Positions 6,663-10,613 of a DNA stretch of 10,613 bases are shown in pieces. The notes beneath the pieces are model-generated. The model had not been told where the DNA came from. It did not search any database and saw nothing but the letters and a program-made list of their open reading frames with translations. The stretch covers positions 1-10,613 of the forward strand of contig CAJXIK010000045.1 of NCBI GenBank assembly GCA_913054445.1, read 5' to 3'. Each line of letters begins with the position of its first letter. The stretch's first letter is position 1. Origin of the DNA: an uncultured Bermanella sp. GTDB taxonomy: Bacteria; Pseudomonadota; Gammaproteobacteria; Pseudomonadales; Oceanobacteraceae. The translations under genes and the position numbers were made by a program.

Positions 6663-7955
6663 ATGCCCGGAATATCAGAGAATTCAGCACAGCTAGCCAT
6701 CCTCGAAGACGAACACGGCCGCATTCAGGTGATTTTTCCGGCTCATAAGATCCTCGACCTCAACAAGCTGCAAGCCCTAACCTCACGCCAACTCAAGCCC
6801 GCACCCCAAGATAAGGTCGATAAGGTGCGGCGCAGCCTTACTTTGCAATCGATTGCGACTCTCCCTCGGGTCACTGGGCTCGATACCTATGTGGATGAGG
6901 GTCTGCTGAGCTGCGACAGCATCTCCATGGAGATTGGCGCAGAGCAACCCCTAGAGATTCCCATGGCCGATTTTCAGGTCCTCGCGAGCAGCGCCCACGC
7001 GGGCGACTATTGCGCGGCAGTGCCTAAGATAGTGTTACCCGCACAACAATGGAGCGAAGATACCTCGCACATCATGCGCGCGGTTAAAAATTTCACCGCC
7101 CGCAGAATCCACCAGCGCCTAGAAGAAACCCTAGACATGCCGCCCATGCCCGAGACCGCTCAGCGCATCATCGACCTACGCATGGACCCGGATGCCGAGA
7201 GCGAAGAGCTGGCAGAGCTAGTGGGCCGCGACCCAGGTTTGGCCGCCCAGGTCATCAGCTGGGCCAACAGCCCCTACTATGGCATTGCGGGCACCATCAC
7301 CAACGTCGAGGAAGCCGTGATTCGGGTACTGGGCTTTGACCTAGTTATCAACCTCGCCTTGGGCCTGTCTTTGGGCAGAACTCTATCTGTGCCCAAGGAC
7401 GGCCCCCAGGGTTACACGCCGTTTTGGCAGCAGAGCGTCTACACCGCCGCCATGATGGCCGAGCTGGTGCGCGCCTTACCCGCCGCGCACAGGCCCAGTC
7501 AGGGCATGGCCTACTTGTGCGGGCTGCTGCATAACTTTGGCTTTCTGTTGATGGCCCACGTTTTTCCGCCGCACTTTAACTTAGTGAATCGCCACATCGA
7601 GGCCAACCCGCAGATTAATCGCTACTACATAGAACAGCACCTAATGGGCATCACCCGCGAGCAGATTAGCAGCAACTTGTTTAAGCAGTGGGGCCTGCCA
7701 GATGAAGTCTGTAACGCCATTCGCTACCAGAACGAGCCGAGCTACGAGGGCGAACACAGCGTGTTAAGCAAGATGCTGTTCATGTCGTCCCGCCTGTTGA
7801 GTGCGCAGCAGCTCAACGATGCACCGCTGGAACGCATCACCGACGAACTGTCAGCGAGTTTAAATATCGACATGAGCAAGGCACAGGATGGCCTCGAGAA
7901 AGTGCTGGCCGCCAGAGACGAATTACAGGAGATGGCCCGCCAGCTGAAGGGTTAG
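6663..7955 (+). CDS. HDOD-domain signalling protein with partial YbaK-like N-terminal domain
   Basis: A 430-residue cytoplasmic protein. Residues 160-355 form an HDOD domain: it opens with the family signature PPMPETAQRI, continues with DPGLAAQVISWANSPYYG and runs through LLHNFGFLLMAHV. HDOD proteins are catalytically degenerate HD-domain relatives used in signalling; here the HD pair itself is His290-Asn291, so phosphohydrolase activity is unlikely. Residues 8-115 (QLAILEDEHGRIQVIFPAHK, LDLNKL, then TYVDEGLL and a beta-rich end) resemble the second part of the YbaK/aminoacyl-tRNA deacylase fold. The first 40 or so residues of that fold seem to be absent. The upstream frame stays open to 6507 but has no ATG, GTG or TTG, so the ATG at 6663 is the first possible start. 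Its ribosome-binding site is weak, and only a lone TATTAT at 6611 hints at a promoter. The gene is divergent from the lipoprotein gene and ends two bases from a convergent gene, with no terminator visible between them. Confidence 0.88.
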   Translation: MPGISENSAQLAILEDEHGRIQVIFPAHKILDLNKLQALTSRQLKPAPQDKVDKVRRSLTLQSIATLPRVTGLDTYVDEGLLSCDSISMEIGAEQPLEIPMADFQVLASSAHAGDYCAAVPKIVLPAQQWSEDTSHIMRAVKNFTARRIHQRLEETLDMPPMPETAQRIIDLRMDPDAESEELAELVGRDPGLAAQVISWANSPYYGIAGTITNVEEAVIRVLGFDLVINLALGLSLGRTLSVPKDGPQGYTPFWQQSVYTAAMMAELVRALPAAHRPSQGMAYLCGLLHNFGFLLMAHVFPPHFNLVNRHIEANPQINRYYIEQHLMGITREQISSNLFKQWGLPDEVCNAIRYQNEPSYEGEHSVLSKMLFMSSRLLSAQQLNDAPLERITDELSASLNIDMSKAQDGLEKVLAARDELQEMARQLKG

Positions 7956-7957
7956 GG

Positions 7958-8746
7958 CTAAGGTTGAGGACGCCAAGGGCGAGCCGCAGGAAGGGTGCCG
8001 TCACTTGCCGGGCCGAGGGCCTGCACAGGGTAATCCACCAGCTGGCCTCGCATGCTGGCAAAATAATCTGCGATGGCGAGCTTAGCGCTGCCCACCCAGG
8101 GCTTTAATTGCTTGGATAAATTGGCCATGACCATGAGTTCGGCATTCTCCACCGACCTAAAACTGTAAAAGTAAAAGGCCGATAATTCATCGTGCAATTG
8201 CTTTTGTACCCGCGCAGACTGCTGACGCCAGCGTGCCGCCACCACCTCCTCTATTTGCTCAGGGCTTAGCTGGCTTAAACCCAGCGCGTGGCAACTCTTC
8301 CAAAGTTGCTCGCGCAGGCTCATGTTCAGTTGCTCGCTCATGTGCTGCACATCGGCCACCAACTGGGCGCGGTATTCGCCTGGCGTTTGCGTCTGCAACT
8401 TGAAGTAGTATTCTCGCAGCGGCTCGCGTTCGCTGGGATTTAAGGCCGCTCTCTCCAGCTGCTCTTGCAGCGCCCAAACCGGTGAACGCCAGGCACTGCT
8501 GGCATTTTCTCCTACTTTTTCTACTAGCCGTACAATGAGGTTACTGGCCAGCAACTGATTGTCTAAATAGTCGAGCCTGGCCTGCAAACCCGGCTGCAAA
8601 TCTGCCTGCACCGCCATCACGCACAAGGGGCGCATGGTTTGCCAGAGAGGGGCCACCTGTTGGGCTAAATCTTCAATTTTTTGCTGGGCCGAAGCCGCAC
8701 AAGCCAGCTGCGCCCATAACAACATGGGCAAACACATCCAACGCAT
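7958..8746 (-). CDS. Small secreted helical protein of unknown function
   Basis: A 262-residue protein that I cannot assign to a family. It has a short Sec signal (RWMCLPMLLWAQLACAASA, likely cut after residue 20), which places the mature protein in the periplasm. The rest is rich in Leu, Gln, Glu and Ala and looks almost wholly alpha-helical. Two cysteines outside the signal (42 and 152) could form a disulfide. A conserved-looking aromatic block, FYFYSFRSVENAE, lies near residue 191. The general layout recalls small periplasmic DUF2059-type proteins, but I cannot confirm that. The ATG at 8746 is well supported: AGAGGAA sits four bases upstream. It follows the symporter gene by 17 bp on the same strand, so it is probably the last gene of that operon. 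Its stop is two bases from the convergent HDOD gene's stop. Confidence 0.75.
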   Translation of the reverse strand: MRWMCLPMLLWAQLACAASAQQKIEDLAQQVAPLWQTMRPLCVMAVQADLQPGLQARLDYLDNQLLASNLIVRLVEKVGENASSAWRSPVWALQEQLERAALNPSEREPLREYYFKLQTQTPGEYRAQLVADVQHMSEQLNMSLREQLWKSCHALGLSQLSPEQIEEVVAARWRQQSARVQKQLHDELSAFYFYSFRSVENAELMVMANLSKQLKPWVGSAKLAIADYFASMRGQLVDYPVQALGPASDGTLPAARPWRPQP

Positions 8747-8750
8747 CTTA

Positions 8751-8757
8751 TTCCTCT
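8751..8757 (-). promoter_or_regulatory. Ribosome-binding site of the secreted helical protein
   Basis: The minus strand reads AGAGGAA-TAAG-ATG. This strong Shine-Dalgarno in the 17-bp gap after the symporter gene fixes the start at 8746. Confidence 0.75.
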
Positions 8758-8763
8758 ATATCG

Positions 8764-10053
8764 CTATTTGGTTACTAGGGTTTGATCGGCTTGCTCGTTT
8801 TCGAAGCAGGCTCGGTCTAATTGGCCTTCGGAGTTGGCCACGATACACGAGACCGTCGCATCGCCGGTGACGTTCACCGCGGTGCGCAACATATCTAACA
8901 GGCGGTCGACACCGATGATGAGGGCGATGCCTTCCACCGGCAAGCCGACCTGAGTCAACACCAGCGACAGCATCACTAAGCCCACCCCAGGTACACCCGC
9001 GGTACCGATGGAGGCGAGCGTGGCGGTGACAATTACGGTTAGGTAATCTGCGGCCGACAAGTCGATGCCGTAGGCCTGGGCGATGAAGACCGTGGCCACA
9101 CCCTGCATGATGGCGGTGCCATCCATGTTTAGGGTGGCCCCCAGCGGCAGACTAAAGGACGCGACCTTGTTGTCTACGCCCAAGCGGTTCTCCACCGTGG
9201 CCATGGTAATAGGCAAGGTGGCATTGCTGGAGGCGGTGCTAAAGGCAAACAACTGCACGCCGCGCATCTTCCTGAAGAAGATGGTGGGCTTTAAACGGGC
9301 CAACACGAGCAATAAGGAGGGGTAAACCAGGGTGGCATGTAACACCAGCACCAGCACCACAGTGGCAAAGTAGACCGCCAATTCTTCGATGGCCCCGAGT
9401 CCCTTGCTGGCAAACAAATTAAATAACAGGGCAAACACGCCATAGGGGGCCAGCTTCATGAGGATGCCCACCAGCTTCATGACCACCTCGTTCCAGTCTT
9501 GGAAGTTTTTCTTCAAGCGTGCACCAGCCTCACCACTGTGATTAATGGCCACCCCTAATAACAGGGCAAAGACGATAATCTGCAACATCTTGCCCTCGGC
9601 CATGGCCGCCACGGGATTACTGGGGAAGATATCGATGAGCACTTGGGCGAAAGAGCTGCCCTGAGAGATATTTACCTGGGAAGTGCTGGTAAGCGCCGCA
9701 CCCACCCCTGGCTCGAATAACAGCGCCAAGCCCATGGCTAGGGTGATGGCCACCGCGGTGGTGAACAAATACAGCAGCACGGTCTTGCCACCTAGGCGGC
9801 CCATCTGCTTGCCCCCCCCCAAACTGGCGGCACCACACACTAAGGATACAAACACCATGGGCACCACCAGCAACTTGAGGGTGGCCACGAAGATCTTACC
9901 CATCACAAAGAAGACCCCCCCTGCCAGCCAGTCTTTGATGAGCACATCAAGCCAGCCGCTGACACCTGTGGCGGCTTGCGCCAGCGCACCCGCGAGGATG
10001 GCCAGCACCATGGCAATGAGTATTTTTTGGGTCAATCCGAGGGGTCTTGTCAT
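8764..10053 (-). CDS. Dicarboxylate/amino acid:cation symporter (DAACS, GltP/DctA-like)
   Basis: An inner-membrane secondary transporter of the glutamate/aspartate/dicarboxylate family (429 residues, normal length), driven by Na+ or H+. Hairpin 1 carries STASSNATLP (272-281), transmembrane helix 7 has NMDGT (309-313), hairpin 2 has GVPGVG (353-358), and helix 8 has DRLLDMLRTAVNVTGD (383-398). Asp383, Asp387, Arg390, Thr391, Asn394 and Asp398 line up with the cation- and substrate-binding residues of the archaeal homologue GltPh. The arginine that holds the substrate side-chain carboxylate is present, favouring acidic substrates such as aspartate, glutamate or C4-dicarboxylates. The ATG at 10053 follows the SCP2 gene's stop by three bases, so the two are cotranscribed. 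A run of nine G (coding strand) near residues 79-81, in the loop before helix 3, is an unusual mutation-prone tract. Which acidic substrate is carried cannot be told. Confidence 0.93.
   Translation of the reverse strand: MTRPLGLTQKILIAMVLAILAGALAQAATGVSGWLDVLIKDWLAGGVFFVMGKIFVATLKLLVVPMVFVSLVCGAASLGGGKQMGRLGGKTVLLYLFTTAVAITLAMGLALLFEPGVGAALTSTSQVNISQGSSFAQVLIDIFPSNPVAAMAEGKMLQIIVFALLLGVAINHSGEAGARLKKNFQDWNEVVMKLVGILMKLAPYGVFALLFNLFASKGLGAIEELAVYFATVVLVLVLHATLVYPSLLLVLARLKPTIFFRKMRGVQLFAFSTASSNATLPITMATVENRLGVDNKVASFSLPLGATLNMDGTAIMQGVATVFIAQAYGIDLSAADYLTVIVTATLASIGTAGVPGVGLVMLSLVLTQVGLPVEGIALIIGVDRLLDMLRTAVNVTGDATVSCIVANSEGQLDRACFENEQADQTLVTK
9812..9820 (-). repeat. Homopolymeric G9 tract in the symporter gene
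   Basis: Nine consecutive C on the plus strand, read as nine G in the codons for Leu78-Gly79-Gly80-Gly81. Slippage of one base here would truncate the transporter after its first membrane helices. Confidence 0.9.
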
Positions 10054-10056
10054 GGT

Positions 10057-10428
10057 TTATTTTTTCTTATTAGGTTTTAGAAATTTAGTTAAACCCTGGA
10101 ACCACATGACTTCGGCAAAGTCGCCAGCGATGACTAGGTCTTTACTTTGAATACCGGCCATAAATGCGTTTTTATCTTTGGCGGTGAGGATCGACATGGC
10201 GGTGGCGGCATCTTTAAAGGTCAGGGTAAAGGTGGGGCCTGGGGTTAGGCCCGCCGAAGATTTAACCTTACCGTCTTTGACCTTATAGTGACGGCCACTG
10301 CCGCTTTCGGTTTGAATTTGAAAGAGCAGGTCTTTACCCGCGATGTATTCCGCGCAGGCTGGGTTTTTCTTGGCATTTTTTTTGAGAAGTTGGGCGAGGG
10401 CCCATAATAGGAACTTAAACTTTAACAT
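10057..10428 (-). CDS. SCP2-domain (sterol carrier protein 2-like) protein
   Basis: A small soluble or membrane-associated protein of 123 residues with the SCP2 fold, a lipid-binding pocket found in many bacterial proteins of uncertain substrate. The fold is visible as LLFQIQT, then HYKVKDGKVKSS, GPTFTLTFKD (the strand that precedes the pocket helix), AFMAGIQSKDLVIAGD (the typical 'afm.G.i...GD' end block) and a C-terminal helix, QGLTKFLKP, followed by lysines. An N-terminal amphipathic helix (LKFKFLLWALAQLLKKNAKK) could bind membrane. I chose the ATG at 10428; a GTG at 10440 would add four residues, and neither start has a clear ribosome-binding site. It is the first gene of a minus-strand run with the symporter (three-base gap) and the secreted helical protein. 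Why a lipid-binding protein is paired with a transporter is not evident. Confidence 0.82.
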   Translation of the reverse strand: MLKFKFLLWALAQLLKKNAKKNPACAEYIAGKDLLFQIQTESGSGRHYKVKDGKVKSSAGLTPGPTFTLTFKDAATAMSILTAKDKNAFMAGIQSKDLVIAGDFAEVMWFQGLTKFLKPNKKK

Positions 10429-10481
10429 CTGTTTTACCACTTGTGAGACAGAAATTATTAATCAACAACAAGCGCTTACGC

Positions 10482-10502
10482 GCCGCGGTATGATACCACG
10501 GC
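10482..10502. promoter_or_regulatory. 21-bp near-perfect palindrome overlapping the SCP2-operon promoter (candidate operator)
   Basis: GCCGCGGTAT-G-ATACCACGGC has two 10-base arms with a single mismatch around one central base. It covers the predicted -10 element and start point for the minus-strand operon, where a dimeric repressor would block transcription. The regulator is unknown. The central GGTATGATACC is fully symmetric. Confidence 0.5.
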
Positions 10503-10517
10503 CGCGATGTGCATCAA
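10490..10517 (-). promoter_or_regulatory. Sigma70-like promoter for SCP2-symporter operon
   Basis: On the minus strand, -35 TTGATG (10517-10512) and -10 TATCAT (10495-10490) are separated by 16 bases. The start would fall near 10482, leaving a leader of about 54 bases before the ATG at 10428. The -10 matches consensus at five of six positions. Confidence 0.5.
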
Positions 10518-10534
10518 TCTGTAGTGGTTCGGCT

Positions 10535-10600
10535 GCGGGTCGACCAAAGGGAGTAGCGGGTCGGCCACGGGGTGGCCTCGTACGAGGGCAGCCCCTGCCC
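10535..10600. repeat. GC-rich cluster of abutting inverted repeats at the right edge
   Basis: Three palindromes follow each other with almost no gap: GGCCAC-GGG-GTGGCC (10563-10577), CCTCGTACGAGG (10576-10587) and GGGCAG-CCC-CTGCCC (10586-10600). Just before them, GCGGGTCGACC (10535-10545) recurs as GCGGGTCGGCC (10556-10566), 21 bases apart. This could be an intergenic REP-like element. The minus strand is also open from the window edge to a TGA at 10516-10514 (32 residues, ending RSRTTTD), so it could instead be the end of an off-window gene. The sequence at hand does not decide between the two. Confidence 0.5.
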
Positions 10601-10613
10601 GAATCTTTTGGCA

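Noticed and set aside
9683..10150. Plus-strand open frame of 155 codons opposite the symporter gene
   Set aside because: It is antisense to a well-supported transporter, has low-complexity Thr/Pro/Ser composition, and spans the start of one gene and the end of another. It looks like a by-product of codon bias.
10490..10613. Possible gene start on the plus strand (ATG at 10490, open to the window end)
   Set aside because: The product is Gly/Arg/Pro-rich, there is no Shine-Dalgarno, and the ATG lies inside the minus-strand promoter and palindrome.
10586..10613. Plus-strand terminator (GGGCAG-CCC-CTGCCC then CTTTT)
   Set aside because: Five bases separate the stem from a short T run, and the loop is only three bases, so it is better described as one of the palindromes at the edge.

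Overview
The window looks like chromosome from a Gram-negative, probably marine or aquatic gammaproteobacterium. It has a RecG end of the gammaproteobacterial type, lipoprotein signal peptides, an outer-membrane-type beta-barrel with a C-terminal aromatic residue, and an HDOD protein with a YbaK-like front end of a kind I associate with pseudomonads and relatives. A genus cannot be named from this sequence alone.

Layout. (1) Positions 1-359, plus strand: the 3' end of recG. The last 45 bp are followed 8 bp later by a second, nearly identical copy (368-412). (2) Positions 414-6460, minus strand: a three-gene cluster, read right to left. It holds a 982-residue surface lipoprotein with a tyrosine-rich middle, a 366-residue predicted outer-membrane beta-barrel, and a 658-residue lipoprotein of the vanadium-dependent haloperoxidase/PAP2 superfamily with all vanadate-pocket residues in place. 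A sigma70-like promoter lies in front of the first gene. A strong intrinsic-terminator hairpin sits inside the signal-peptide codons of the barrel gene. (3) Positions 6663-7955, plus strand: a YbaK-like/HDOD signalling protein, divergent from the cluster. (4) Positions 7958-10428, minus strand: a second three-gene run of an SCP2-domain protein, a DAACS-family acidic amino acid or dicarboxylate symporter, and a small secreted helical protein of unknown function. The promoter in front of this run overlaps a 21-bp near-perfect palindrome. (5) The right edge (about 10535-10600) is GC-rich and made of three abutting inverted repeats. It may be an intergenic repeat or the tail of an off-window gene.

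How the genes may work together. The haloperoxidase cluster is the most interesting part. A secreted, membrane-anchored halide-oxidising enzyme is co-encoded with a barrel protein and with a lipoprotein that carries 37 tyrosines in residues 517-800 but only 8 in residues 1-516. Tyrosine is a preferred target of hypohalous acids and peroxidase chemistry. It is therefore a testable inference, not an observation, that the lipoprotein is a surface substrate of the enzyme. The duplicated recG tail at the cluster's left edge suggests that the cluster arrived by insertion or rearrangement next to recG. The right-hand operon looks like ordinary housekeeping or transport. Its notable features are a run of nine G in the transporter gene and the operator-like palindrome.

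I see no tRNA, rRNA, CRISPR array or insertion sequence. No gene-free stretch exceeds about 200 bases.
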